From: Bacteroidia bacterium
GTDB lineage: Bacteria; Bacteroidota; Bacteroidia; B-17B0; Aurantibacillaceae
Direction of reading: 5' to 3'
Length of the DNA: 64,000 nucleotides
Assembly: GCA_020846025.1 (NCBI GenBank)
Contig: JADLER010000095.1
Span: 1 to 64,000 of the forward strand
Of the stretch, positions 17,782 to 27,904 are shown one piece after another. Below the pieces are notes generated by a model. The model ran no database searches and was not told the origin of the DNA. It worked only from the letters and a program-made list of their open reading frames with translations. The position numbers and the translations under genes were made by a program. Position 1 is the first letter of the stretch, and each line of letters starts with the position of its first letter.

Positions 17782-20700
17782 GTGAAAAAGACAGGTAAAA
17801 TCTTCTTTATATTGTACTTATTAACTCAGGTTGCTTATTCACAAAAAATGAATTTGCAAAAATTTTCAGTTAAAGAAGGTTTAATACAATCAACAGTTAA
17901 ACACATTCAAAAAGGAGGTCATGGTGGCTTATGGTTAGGAACTAATAATGGCCTTTCTAGATTCAACGGAAAATCTTTTGAGAACTTCACAACCAGTAAT
18001 GGCTTACCTTCTAATGAAATTACCGCCTTATTATTTGCCAATAATGCCTTGTATATTGGAACAAGAAAAGGATTTTGCTCATTTAATGGAAACAAAATTG
18101 AGACTTTTCCTTTTTACAAAAAAATTACTGGAACTGTAGTTAAGTTACTAGAAAAAAATAATATACTGCATATTTTAACTACTAAAGGATATTATAGATT
18201 AAATATTCTTGATACATCGCCTTTAATAGATTCGGTTGCGATTCCAAATATTATTGCTCAACAAATAAGAGATGCGGAATTTGACGAAGATGGAAACCTA
18301 TGGATTGCTACAAATCAAAAAGGTTTGTATCTGATGGAACTAAATATCTGTACCAAAATTCCAAAATTTATCTTAATACAAAATGCGACTTCTTCTACAA
18401 ATATTAATAAAAAATTGATTCGTATTGTAAACTTTAATACCAGTAACTTACTTAAAGGTAATTCTATCTCAGCCATAGAATTTGATAATCGGCATAATTT
18501 ATTTATAAGCGATTCAGATAATGGAATAGCAGAAATAAAATTTGATTACATTAACAATAATGGTATTCAAGCAAATTACGTTCAGTTTACTTCAACAATC
18601 TCTGATTTCCATGCTCGTATAATAAATATTTATAAAGATACAGAAGGTAATATTTATTTAGCAACTGATGGATTTAATATTATTAAAATCCCAATTGATA
18701 AAAACACAGGCGAACATGTTTATAACGAATCATTTATCATCCCCTCAAGAAACTCTTTAAGTTTTGCAGAAGATAATTTTCAAAACATATGGATAGGAAC
18801 GCTTAATGACGGCTTAATATGTATGAGTACATCTTCATCATTAAGCTTTAATAAATCAACTGGATTGGGCGAAGAGAAAGTAGTAAGTGTATTTGTTTCG
18901 GGCGATAGCGCCATTTGGGTAGGCACTTATGGCGGTGGCGCATTTAGATATAAACACAATGAATTCAAATCCTGTTTTTGGCCACAAGGCATAACTGAAT
19001 CAATTATAAAATCTATAACCGAAGATAATAATCAAAATATTTGGTTAGCCACTATTGGTGGAGGAATAGATATAATTAATAAAAGTGATTTTCAAAAAGA
19101 GCTTAAGGTTTCAAAAATTTTAAAAGAAAGCGATGGACTAGTTTCAAATTACGTTTCATATTTATATAAAGATTCTAAAGGAGCTATTTGGGCTGGCTAT
19201 TTATCTTCTTCTAAAATTGATAGAATTATTAATGTAAATGGAGAATATAAAATCACTTCATTTACAATTAGCGATTTAGCAAAGTTTAATGTAACATGTA
19301 TTACCGATGATAATGAAGGGAATATCTGGGTAACATCTAACGAAGGTGTATGGAGTTTAAATCCTAAGACAGGACATGTGGATAATCAATTTGCAGTTTT
19401 TAAAAATATTCAAACTATTGCAAAAGACTGGAATGGAAATATGTGGCTAGGTAGTTCAGATATTGGGGCTATTATTTTGAAAAACAAATTAAAAGCACGT
19501 TATTTTGAGCAAAATGCTACGAATACAATTGAGAAAATAAATGCAGAAAATGGGATATCTAGTAATTACATAAACACCATTTTATTTGACAAAGAATTTG
19601 CATGGTTGATTACTAACAATGGTATTAACCAACTTAAGATAGATTATTACCTGAACAATATTAAAGAAATTAAATCCTTTCATAAAGGACAAAACTTTGC
19701 ATCGTATGATAACAAACCTAACACAAGTGTATTTGATAAATCTCATGTATTATGGATTGGCTCCATTGAGGGATTAACACAATATAAAAATTTCTCAATA
19801 ACCAATCATGAAAACAAACAACAACCTCAATTGTTTATCACATCGCTATTAATTGAAAATAAGAAAATAGATTGGACTGATGCAGATTTATTTACGTCGG
19901 GGGAATATTCTGGTATTAGCTTTAAAGGATTTTATAACTGGCACAAAATACCGAATAATTTAGTATTAGATTATAAACACAGCAGTTTACAATTTAATTT
20001 AAGTACGGATAACATTGCTAATCAACAATCCATGAATTATACTTATAAACTCATTGGTTATGATAAAGACTGGAGTTCATTATTTGGATCGAATGAGATT
20101 ACATATCGTAATTTACCCGCTGGAGATTATTCGCTAATTATAAAAACATCGGCTAGCAACGATTTTAGCGAAAAAAAAGAATATGTTTATTCCTTTAGTA
20201 TTGTTCCCCCGTTTTGGAAAACTAAGTGGTTCTACATTCTCATATCAATCATACTAATTGTTTCACTTTATGTATTTATTGTAAATAGAGAAAAAAGATT
20301 GAAACGCGAAAAAATGCGATTAGAACTATTAATAAAAGCTAGAACTTCGGAAATAGAAGCACAAAAACGAGAAATAGAATTACAAAATAGCTTAATACAA
20401 GGAATTAACAAAGACCTTACAGATAGTATTAAATACGCACAACGCATTCAACAAACCATCTTACCCGATTCGAGTGTCTTAGAAAAACATTTTGCTGATT
20501 ACTGTGTTATGTATAAACCACGCAATATTGTAAGTGGCGATTATTATTGGTTTGCCGAACAAAATGATTTAGTATATGTAGCTGTAGTAGATTGCACAGG
20601 ACACGGTGTTCCAGGAGCATTCATGTCATTAATTTCTAGTAGTATATTAACTGAATCGGTTAAAGAGCATATCAGCCAACACGATCCTGTAAAAATGCTT

Positions 20701-21168
20701 GAATATCTAAGACAGGAAATGAGTGCTAAACTAAACCAACATAATAAAGGAACAGTAACCGACGGATTAGATATTGCCTTAATTTGTTTTAATAAACAAA
20801 CTAAACAACTTGAATACGTTAATGCAAACAGACCGCTATATATAATTTCAAATGATGAATTAATTACCTTAACCTCCGAGAATATTACCATTGGCGGTGA
20901 AGGCGATATTAATACCGTTATTCCAACCAAGAAGATGACTTTAAAAACTGGTGATTTATTATTTATGTTTACCGATGGTATTACCGACCAATTTGGTGGA
21001 GAACGTAATAAAAAATATAATCCAGCTCGTTTAAGACAATTTTTATTAATGCACAATCATTTGTCGTTAACACAACTAGAGTCTGGTTTAACAACCGAAA
21101 TTACCGAGTGGCAAGGCAAATCAGAACAAACAGATGACATCCTACTCATAGGATTAAAAATTGCATAA
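17782..21168 (+). CDS. Two-component-regulator propeller / Y_Y_Y / SpoIIE phosphatase sensor
   Basis: A signal peptide (KKTGKIFFILYLLTQVAYSQ) is followed by periplasmic beta-propeller repeats with the Reg_prop pattern (GGLWLGTNNGLSRFNG, NLWIATNQKGLYLM, AIWVGTYGGGAFRY, VLWIGSIEGLTQY). A Y_Y_Y domain (MNYTYKLIGYDKDW, AGDYSLIIKT) and one transmembrane helix (KWFYILISIILIVSLYVFI) come next, then a coiled coil and a cytosolic SpoIIE/PP2C domain (VSGDYYWF, VDCTGHGVPGAFMS, TDGITDQFGGE, QTDDILLIG). The layout is a hybrid sensor in which a phosphatase replaces the kinase. Start: GTG at 17782 gives a clean signal peptide; a TTG at 17734 would add 16 residues. Homologous to the partial protein at 2-535, without its insertion. 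Confidence 0.92.
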   Translation: MKKTGKIFFILYLLTQVAYSQKMNLQKFSVKEGLIQSTVKHIQKGGHGGLWLGTNNGLSRFNGKSFENFTTSNGLPSNEITALLFANNALYIGTRKGFCSFNGNKIETFPFYKKITGTVVKLLEKNNILHILTTKGYYRLNILDTSPLIDSVAIPNIIAQQIRDAEFDEDGNLWIATNQKGLYLMELNICTKIPKFILIQNATSSTNINKKLIRIVNFNTSNLLKGNSISAIEFDNRHNLFISDSDNGIAEIKFDYINNNGIQANYVQFTSTISDFHARIINIYKDTEGNIYLATDGFNIIKIPIDKNTGEHVYNESFIIPSRNSLSFAEDNFQNIWIGTLNDGLICMSTSSSLSFNKSTGLGEEKVVSVFVSGDSAIWVGTYGGGAFRYKHNEFKSCFWPQGITESIIKSITEDNNQNIWLATIGGGIDIINKSDFQKELKVSKILKESDGLVSNYVSYLYKDSKGAIWAGYLSSSKIDRIINVNGEYKITSFTISDLAKFNVTCITDDNEGNIWVTSNEGVWSLNPKTGHVDNQFAVFKNIQTIAKDWNGNMWLGSSDIGAIILKNKLKARYFEQNATNTIEKINAENGISSNYINTILFDKEFAWLITNNGINQLKIDYYLNNIKEIKSFHKGQNFASYDNKPNTSVFDKSHVLWIGSIEGLTQYKNFSITNHENKQQPQLFITSLLIENKKIDWTDADLFTSGEYSGISFKGFYNWHKIPNNLVLDYKHSSLQFNLSTDNIANQQSMNYTYKLIGYDKDWSSLFGSNEITYRNLPAGDYSLIIKTSASNDFSEKKEYVYSFSIVPPFWKTKWFYILISIILIVSLYVFIVNREKRLKREKMRLELLIKARTSEIEAQKREIELQNSLIQGINKDLTDSIKYAQRIQQTILPDSSVLEKHFADYCVMYKPRNIVSGDYYWFAEQNDLVYVAVVDCTGHGVPGAFMSLISSSILTESVKEHISQHDPVKMLEYLRQEMSAKLNQHNKGTVTDGLDIALICFNKQTKQLEYVNANRPLYIISNDELITLTSENITIGGEGDINTVIPTKKMTLKTGDLLFMFTDGITDQFGGERNKKYNPARLRQFLLMHNHLSLTQLESGLTTEITEWQGKSEQTDDILLIGLKIA

Positions 21169-21172
21169 GGCA

Positions 21173-23209
21173 ATGATTCATTTGAAGTCTATACCCTTTC
21201 TAAAAATTATATTACCCTACTTAGTTGGTTTATTAATTTGCATTAATACTGGAACATTTCATTCGTTACATCTCGTATTTACTTTAGTAGCCTTACTGTG
21301 GTTAATAGCATTTATAATTCAAAAAATAACAACAGCTCACAAAGCCAAAAAGATACTCTTCATTTTGCTTACTAATGCATTATTGTTTTTATCGGCATTT
21401 GAAAGTTGTTTTGTATATAATGCTCGTATAAACATCAACCATTATACCAACTACCATTTATCGGGTTCGCAAGCTATTTTTGCTAGAGTAAATAACATTC
21501 CAGTAAAAGGCGAAAAAATTATTAAAGTACCTATAGAAGTTTCTTGTATTCAATTTAATCAGGAATGGAAATACAGCCAAGGGCAAAGTTATGTATATAT
21601 CAAAAACGAAAAGGCAATAATGCCAAATTTAGGAGAGGTGCTTTTCTTTAAAACAAATTTTAATATAATTAATCCCACTAAAAACCCAGGCGAGTTTGAT
21701 TACAAGGCTTACCTCGAACGTCAAAATATTTTTAGTGTGGCTTATCCAACCGACACAATTATTAAAATTCAGGATGATAAATTCCAATATCGCCCCTCCG
21801 AAATAGGCGTTGTGATAAAATCTAAACTCATCGGTTTATTACGAACATGTGAACTGTCACAAGAAGCGTTTTCCATAGGTGCAGCTTTAATGTTGGGTTA
21901 TGATGATGAAATTGAAAATGATATTTTGCAAAGTTTCTCTCACTCGGGCACACTTCATATTTTATCAGTATCGGGTATGCACACTGGTGTTTTGTACGCT
22001 ATTCTCATTTGGGTTTTCTCGTTAATTGATAAACACGAACGTTATAAAAAAACAAGGTGCCTTGTCATCATTAGTTTTTTAATTTTATTTGTTTTAATTA
22101 CAGGCGTATCGCCCTCTGTATTAAGAGCAGCGCTGATGTTGGCGCTGATGGTATTAGGACAAACATTTTATAAAAAAGGAAATTCTTATAATACTCTTTT
22201 ATTTTCTGCATTCATTATTTTATTATATAATCCGTATCTCATCATTGATGTAGGCTTTCTGTTAAGCTATTTGGCAGTATTTGGCATCTTATATCTTTAT
22301 CCTTTACTTTTTAATCGTTATCCTGTTCAGCAACCAATTTTAAAATTTTTATGGTCTAGTGTACTTATTTCTTTTTCGGCAACTCTATTTACATTACCTA
22401 TTTCATTATTTTATTTTCATCAGTTTCCTATTTGGTTTGTAGTTTCTAACATTATTATTATTCCCATCAGCACGGCGTTATTAGTTCTCACTATCTTGCT
22501 TGTAGCTCTATATAAACTCGTATTTATAAAAACAATGTTAGTTGTTTTAATTAATTCATTAACATCGTTGATGTTATGGTTTACAAGATTAACTGACCAT
22601 CCGAAATTTGGGTTTATTGATTTTATCCCTTTTTCAGCTATTGATTTTTTTCTTCTATCAGTTCTTATCTGTTTTATGTTAATAGCCTTTCAACTTAAAA
22701 GTTACAAATTTTTAATCGCCTCTGGCTGGATAGGTATTTTTTGGATTTTAAGCTCAATCATCTGTCATTATCAGCAATCGCAAGAAAAAGAACTCACGGT
22801 GTTTCATGTAAAACGAAAAACAGCTTACATTGTGCGTATAGGTCATCAGGTTTACGCATCACTCCATCAATTATCCGACAAAGAATTTCAACGCTATGTA
22901 AAACCTTATCTATTAGGCATCTCTAATTTAAGCATCATACAAGCCAATGATAAAATAATAAGTATGCCTCACACCACTGTTACAAATAGCACTTGGATAT
23001 CGCCTCCTAAAAATAGTAACTCAAGCATTATTATTGTATCCAATAATCAGTTGCCAGAAATTAAGCACCTTCGTCAAAATAAGATAACCATTATTGCAGA
23101 TTGCACGAACAGTTATACCTTTGTAAAGAAATTAAAAAAACAATGTGCTCAGCTCCATATAGAGTGTTATGCTATTAACGAACAAGGAAGTATAAGTATA
23201 AAATTATAG
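21173..23209 (+). CDS. comEC: ComEC/Rec2-family DNA uptake channel protein
   Basis: About 678 aa from the ATG at 21173 (a TTG 12 nt upstream overlaps the previous stop). Polytopic membrane protein with an N-terminal DUF4131-like region (NPTKNPGEFDYKAYLERQNI) and the Competence domain signature SHSGTLHILSVSGMHTG followed by multiple helices (TGVSPSVLRAALMLALMV). Family members form the inner-membrane channel for single-stranded DNA in natural transformation. The C-terminus is short and I see no metallo-beta-lactamase HxHxDH motif, so this is the form lacking that nuclease domain. It follows the sensor gene by 4 nt; DUF2027-Smr starts 2 nt after its stop. Confidence 0.9.
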   Translation: MIHLKSIPFLKIILPYLVGLLICINTGTFHSLHLVFTLVALLWLIAFIIQKITTAHKAKKILFILLTNALLFLSAFESCFVYNARININHYTNYHLSGSQAIFARVNNIPVKGEKIIKVPIEVSCIQFNQEWKYSQGQSYVYIKNEKAIMPNLGEVLFFKTNFNIINPTKNPGEFDYKAYLERQNIFSVAYPTDTIIKIQDDKFQYRPSEIGVVIKSKLIGLLRTCELSQEAFSIGAALMLGYDDEIENDILQSFSHSGTLHILSVSGMHTGVLYAILIWVFSLIDKHERYKKTRCLVIISFLILFVLITGVSPSVLRAALMLALMVLGQTFYKKGNSYNTLLFSAFIILLYNPYLIIDVGFLLSYLAVFGILYLYPLLFNRYPVQQPILKFLWSSVLISFSATLFTLPISLFYFHQFPIWFVVSNIIIIPISTALLVLTILLVALYKLVFIKTMLVVLINSLTSLMLWFTRLTDHPKFGFIDFIPFSAIDFFLLSVLICFMLIAFQLKSYKFLIASGWIGIFWILSSIICHYQQSQEKELTVFHVKRKTAYIVRIGHQVYASLHQLSDKEFQRYVKPYLLGISNLSIIQANDKIISMPHTTVTNSTWISPPKNSNSSIIIVSNNQLPEIKHLRQNKITIIADCTNSYTFVKKLKKQCAQLHIECYAINEQGSISIKL

Positions 23210-23211
23210 TT

Positions 23212-24204
23212 ATGAAACTTAGAATTGGTGATAAAGTTAGATTTTTAGATGAAGTGGGTGAAGGCACCATTACGAGAATTAAGGACAAAGACACCGTATA
23301 TGTAGAAATGAATGACGGCTTTGAAATTCCTTATCCTGTTAAAAAACTTGTACCAGTACACACCGAGCTAATCTTAAATCCAGAGGTTGAAAACATTGAG
23401 TTAGAACTCGAAACCACACTGACTGATTGTGTTTATTTTATTATAGAACCCGATCACAACATGCCTTTATTGGTAAGCGATTATAAATTTTATCTTTTCA
23501 ATTCTTCGGCTTATAGCATGATGTTTACTTATAGTATTAAAGACGAAGCGCATTTTCAAACATTAAAGCAAGGGCAATTAGGCGCTTATCAAAAGGTACT
23601 TTTAAAGCAAGTTAAAAAAGATTTTTTTAAAGAATTTGTAAAGCATAAAATTGAATGTTTATTTTTTAAAAACACTTATTACAAATCTCAGATACCTTTA
23701 GCCGAAGTTTTACATATTGATGAAAGAGTTCTAGCACAATCTAATTTATTAACGCATAATGAGTTTAAAAATCAAGTTATTGCATTTGTATTGAAAGATG
23801 ATTTTTTAGATAAAAAACAAGTTATCCAAAATCTAACAACGGAGGATGTGATGCGACTGAAATCCATCAAGGAATTTAAACAACCTAAAAAAGTGTCGGC
23901 TGTAAAACAACAACTCAAAGATTTAAGTCGTGAAATTGATTTACATATTGAGGAGTTAGTAGATTCGCATAAAGGCCTAACCAATTATGAAATTATGTCG
24001 ATACAAATTCAGCGGTTTGAAAAAGAATTAGATTTTTGTATGGCTAACGGTTATAAGAAATTAATTGCCATACATGGCGTTGGAAACGGCAAACTAAAAC
24101 AGGAAATTGTTGCCATTTTAAAAACCCATAGCCAGCTTGAGTTTTATGATGCCTCATATAAGGAATATGGATATGGCGCTACTGAAATTAGAATCCGTAG
24201 CTAA
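23212..24204 (+). CDS. DUF2027 and Smr domain protein
   Basis: 330 aa. N-terminal SH3-like DUF2027 segment (IGDKVRFLDEVGEGTITRIK, MNDGFEIPYPVKKLVPV), a central beta-rich domain, and a C-terminal Smr domain (EIDLHIEELVD, KKLIAIHGVGNGKLKQEI, YGYGATEIRI), where DLHI and HGxGxGxL are the endonuclease-associated signatures of MutS2-type Smr domains. This combination is typical of Bacteroidota. A nucleic-acid role (branched-DNA or RNA nicking) is inferred from the Smr domain alone. Tightly downstream of comEC, so probably co-transcribed. Confidence 0.9.
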   Translation: MKLRIGDKVRFLDEVGEGTITRIKDKDTVYVEMNDGFEIPYPVKKLVPVHTELILNPEVENIELELETTLTDCVYFIIEPDHNMPLLVSDYKFYLFNSSAYSMMFTYSIKDEAHFQTLKQGQLGAYQKVLLKQVKKDFFKEFVKHKIECLFFKNTYYKSQIPLAEVLHIDERVLAQSNLLTHNEFKNQVIAFVLKDDFLDKKQVIQNLTTEDVMRLKSIKEFKQPKKVSAVKQQLKDLSREIDLHIEELVDSHKGLTNYEIMSIQIQRFEKELDFCMANGYKKLIAIHGVGNGKLKQEIVAILKTHSQLEFYDASYKEYGYGATEIRIRS

Positions 24205-24215
24205 ACGTATTGTAT

Positions 24216-27200
24216 TTATTCTTCACTATCACAATGAAAACGGGGTTGCTTTTTAGCTTGAGGCTTTGTAACCTTCGCCCCTTTTTGTTTCTCGACAATG
24301 AGTTTTGCTATAATTCTTGCTCTTTCTTTTTGAATGTCTGCTTGTAATTTTAAATCCTCCTCTTTATCGTAATATATTTGACCATCAATAATTGTTGTTT
24401 GAACTTTAGCATAAACGCTCATTGGATTATCCGTCCATAAAACCACATCACCCGATTTGCCTACTTTAATACTTCCTACTTTATCATCAATATGCAACAT
24501 CTTAGCAGGGTTTATAGTTACTAATTTTAGTGCTTGAACCTCAGTAAGTTCGCCATATTTAATAGTTTTAGCAGCTTCTTGATTTAAACGACGTCCCATT
24601 TCAGCATCATCGCTATTAATAGCTGTATTTACACCAGCTTTAGTTAGCATGGCCGCATTATATGGTAAAGCATCCATCACTTCTAATTTATAAGCCCACC
24701 AATCGGCAAAGGTTGAAGCGTTTGTTCCGTGCGCTTTAATTTTATCAGCTACCTTATAACCTTCTAAAACATGTGTAAAAGTATTTACTTTAAACTTCAT
24801 ACTATCTGCCACATGCAACAACATGTTTAACTCGCTTTGCACATAGCTATGGCAAGTAATATCACGTTTACCATCCATAATTTCTACCAAAGCATCTAAT
24901 CCTAAATCTTTTTTAGGAGCCGTTAAATTTTCTTTAGCAATTTGCTTAGGTGATAGTTTAGAGAATGCTTCCATTTGTTGTTGATAAGCTTTGGCTCTTG
25001 TAAAATAATCGTAATACACCTGCTCCACACCCATTCGGGTTTGCGGGAAGCGTTTAGTATCAGGATTAAGACCGTTAGAATGTTTTACGTTTTCACCCAA
25101 AGCAAATTTTATAAATGCAGGAGCTTTCTCGTATTTTAATTCATCAGCGCCTTTACCCCAACGTAATTTTATTAAAACACTCTGTCCTCCAATAGGGTTT
25201 GCTGAACCATGTAACAACTGGGCTGTAGTAACACCACCAGCTAGTTGACGATAGATATTTATATCCTCAGGATTCACCACATCACCCATTCTTGCCTCCG
25301 CACTACTTGCATTAGCCCATTCATTTACTCCATATAAAGCAATGTGCGAATGTTCATCAATAATTCCAGGCGTTAAGTGTAAACCTTTGGCATTAATAAT
25401 TTTTGCAAAGGCCGTTTTGGGTGCATCAATATTTGGTGCTATGCGAACTATTTTTCCATCTACAATATATACATCGTATTCTTTTAAAATTGAATCCGCT
25501 TCATTTGTCCAAATGGTTGCATCTTTAATTAAAACAGCATCATAACGTTTCTTAAACTTACCCCAAAGGTCTTTTATTAAGCCTTCAGATTCTGGCAAAG
25601 GCTCGCCATAAGCGGTAAATGGATAATATACTTTTCCAATATCTATTTTATGGTTATGCTTAGGTTTAACTTTTACACTATCACTCGATATAAAAGTCAT
25701 ATTAAAATCCATCCATTCTCCATCGTTAGTTTGCCCCTTACCCGAAAAAGATTTTGATGACTCGGTATAATTTCCAGACAATCGCACTGAATTAATTGAA
25801 TCTCTCATAAAACTAAGAGTAAGCAAATTATTTTTAAACGTAAGGTTTCCTTTTAATTTATTACTATCAGATACTATCACCAGCGCTTTATAGTGTTGTT
25901 GCTCGGGTAAGATATTTACTTTAAATTGTTCTTTACCAAGACTTAATTGATAATTACCCGAGATATTTGGAGCACTTAAATCGCTGTAACTATGTTTTAC
26001 ACCATTACTCCATGTTTCGTAAATAATAGCGTCGTCTTCAAAAACAGATTTATTGCAAATAAAAAAATTAGCATACATGCCTGCTTTTAGACTTCCTATT
26101 TTATCTTGCACACCAATAAACATAGCTGGATTAAAGGTTAAAGCTTTTAAGGCTGTTTTTTCTGACAAGCCATACTTTACCGCTTTGCGTATGTTATTTA
26201 AAAATTGTGATTTATCTTTTAAATCGGCACTGGTGATACAAAATTGTACATAGTTTTTTTCTAATGTAGAAAGATTAGCTGGTGCCATTTCCCAATGTTT
26301 TAAATCCGTAAGCGATACTTGTTCGGCATCAAATGGATCTTCAACATCCATAGCTTCTGGGAAATTTACTGGTATAATAAATCGTGCGTAAGTGTTTTGT
26401 ATGTCGTATAAACGTTGGTACTCATCGCCTGCTCCTTTAATAATATATTTTACTTTAAATTCATCACCAATTTGTTTAGCTTTAACAGCATTGTATTTAT
26501 TACTCACCTCCATAATAGATGGTAATTCTTGCAATTTATTAAAAGCATCAAGGCTCAAATTAAATTCCTTGTTAGGGTTTTTAGACTCGGCATACCATTT
26601 TGCATCATAATACGTTTGGCGCAACAAAGCCATGCTACCCATTAAAGAGGTAGGATATAACTGCGATGAACTACCTTTGTTAAACGAATAAAATCCTGCG
26701 GCTCTATCTTTTATAAAACTTTCGTTTTCTTTTTGGTTTGATAGATTAACTAAAACGCCACTTCCTCTCACAATACCATCTTTTGATGAAGTAAGCACAG
26801 CACCTATGCCTTGTTTTCTTAGCTCATCAGCTTGTTTTTCTTGATGTGTAAATACAGATTTTGCTTCTACATCACTTTTAATAGCTTGATTCCAAGCGTA
26901 TGCACCTGTTTTTGGATTATCTCCCATATTCTCCTTTTTTACTGGAGGTATACCGTAATCGCTATACAAATCAATAAATGCTGGATAAATATGCTTGCCA
27001 TCCAAATTTACTACAATTGCCTCTTTGGGTGCTTCTAAATTAGTACCCGCTTTTAAAACCTTGCCATCTTTAATAATTAAAGTGGCTTGATTTAGCACCT
27101 CATCGGTGCTTACATGCAGTGTACAATAGGTAAACGCATAAGTAGTGTGTGTGTTATCAACAGCGCCATTGCTGGGTTTTGATATTTGAGAAATACCAAC

Positions 27201-27242
27201 TTGAAACTGTAAAACAATTATAATGAAGAATAATAAACGCAT
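24216..27242 (-). CDS. Large two-part amidohydrolase-family protein
   Basis: 1008 aa with a signal peptide (RLLFFIIIVLQFQVGISQ). The N-terminal half has the amidohydrolase frame (ATLIIKDGKVLKAG, KHIYPAFIDLYSDYG), but the metal ligands HxH are replaced by YxD, while its closing part (LTFNPAMFIGVQDKIGSLKAGMYANFFI) is present. A middle beta-rich domain follows. The C-terminal half is a complete amidohydrolase: TPGIIDEHSHIALYG (metal HxH), INSDDAEMGRRL, and VTINPAKMLHIDDKVGSIKVGKSGDVVLW. This duplicated layout is common in Bacteroidota periplasmic amidohydrolases of unknown substrate; imidazolonepropionase- or prolidase-like functions are possible. Confidence 0.87.
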   Translation of the reverse strand: MRLLFFIIIVLQFQVGISQISKPSNGAVDNTHTTYAFTYCTLHVSTDEVLNQATLIIKDGKVLKAGTNLEAPKEAIVVNLDGKHIYPAFIDLYSDYGIPPVKKENMGDNPKTGAYAWNQAIKSDVEAKSVFTHQEKQADELRKQGIGAVLTSSKDGIVRGSGVLVNLSNQKENESFIKDRAAGFYSFNKGSSSQLYPTSLMGSMALLRQTYYDAKWYAESKNPNKEFNLSLDAFNKLQELPSIMEVSNKYNAVKAKQIGDEFKVKYIIKGAGDEYQRLYDIQNTYARFIIPVNFPEAMDVEDPFDAEQVSLTDLKHWEMAPANLSTLEKNYVQFCITSADLKDKSQFLNNIRKAVKYGLSEKTALKALTFNPAMFIGVQDKIGSLKAGMYANFFICNKSVFEDDAIIYETWSNGVKHSYSDLSAPNISGNYQLSLGKEQFKVNILPEQQHYKALVIVSDSNKLKGNLTFKNNLLTLSFMRDSINSVRLSGNYTESSKSFSGKGQTNDGEWMDFNMTFISSDSVKVKPKHNHKIDIGKVYYPFTAYGEPLPESEGLIKDLWGKFKKRYDAVLIKDATIWTNEADSILKEYDVYIVDGKIVRIAPNIDAPKTAFAKIINAKGLHLTPGIIDEHSHIALYGVNEWANASSAEARMGDVVNPEDINIYRQLAGGVTTAQLLHGSANPIGGQSVLIKLRWGKGADELKYEKAPAFIKFALGENVKHSNGLNPDTKRFPQTRMGVEQVYYDYFTRAKAYQQQMEAFSKLSPKQIAKENLTAPKKDLGLDALVEIMDGKRDITCHSYVQSELNMLLHVADSMKFKVNTFTHVLEGYKVADKIKAHGTNASTFADWWAYKLEVMDALPYNAAMLTKAGVNTAINSDDAEMGRRLNQEAAKTIKYGELTEVQALKLVTINPAKMLHIDDKVGSIKVGKSGDVVLWTDNPMSVYAKVQTTIIDGQIYYDKEEDLKLQADIQKERARIIAKLIVEKQKGAKVTKPQAKKQPRFHCDSEE

Positions 27243-27309
27243 GAGGTATATTTTTATAACAAATATAAGGTAATTGCCCCTCGAATAAAATTTTGCTTTT
27301 GTATTTAAT

Positions 27310-27329
27310 TAAACAGAAATTGTTAATTT
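27310..27329. repeat. 20-bp word shared with 30605-30624
   Basis: TAAACAGAAATTGTTAATTT occurs identically here and at 30605-30624, continuing one more T in both. This copy lies in the 158-nt gap upstream of the amidohydrolase (minus strand); the other lies just before the cytochrome gene and includes part of its TAATTTTG box. I see nothing else in this gap. Confidence 0.5.
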
Positions 27330-27400
27330 TTAGATTAAAACAGTATTCATCAACTATTCGAGTAGTTTTAAATTACAACCAAGAGGTAACAAATGCTTGA

Positions 27401-27904
27401 TTACAATTTCTTTAAAAATTGGCGATGATTGACGGTAAATTCACGAGTTAATTTAGACAGTAGCTCATAGTCGTAGAAATATTTTTGTTGGTTTTTGCTT
27501 GAAATCATACAAGGCGTTGGTTTATTTTCAATAATTTCAATTGTATTTTTGGTATTCCTACTCAACATAAAATAACATCTTTCTTTTTGTATTTGCCTTG
27601 ACTTAATAATGGTATTAACCTCTAGTAAAGAAAGAGAGTTTATCAAAAACAAGAAACGATATTTGTCTTGATGTTTCACAAAATAATTGACACATGAAGA
27701 ACAATTTAAGTTTGAAATGAGAATGATAGGTAATTCATCAGTAAGCATCTGTTTTGTTTCCATCTGTTCCAACTCATTATTAAATACAGAATGCAACATT
27801 GTATCGCAACGAGTTGTTACATCTATTTGCGAATATATTGTGAAGCTAAAGAAAGATAGAAGTATAATGCTAATCCGTCTTAATCTTATATTTCCTAACT
27901 CCAT
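27401..27904 (-). CDS. Secreted protein with CxxC motif (thioredoxin-like, putative)
   Basis: 167 aa. N-terminal signal peptide (RRISIILLSFFSFTIYSQ), then a CxxC at Cys68-Cys71 in PIILISNLNCSSCVNYF, preceded by a hydrophobic strand and followed by a helix and a second strand (RFLFLINSLS). This is the beta-CxxC-alpha opening of thioredoxin-fold proteins, but the rest does not show a clear cis-Pro motif, so the fold is a suggestion. Its start lies 35 nt inside the preceding gene (27870-29069), implying translational coupling. Last gene of the five-gene cluster. Confidence 0.65.
   Translation of the reverse strand: MELGNIRLRRISIILLSFFSFTIYSQIDVTTRCDTMLHSVFNNELEQMETKQMLTDELPIILISNLNCSSCVNYFVKHQDKYRFLFLINSLSLLEVNTIIKSRQIQKERCYFMLSRNTKNTIEIIENKPTPCMISSKNQQKYFYDYELLSKLTREFTVNHRQFLKKL

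Noticed and set aside
27401-27904. Assignment of the CxxC protein as a true thioredoxin
   Set aside because: Only the CxxC opening is visible; no cis-Pro or full fold motif, so it is kept as putative.
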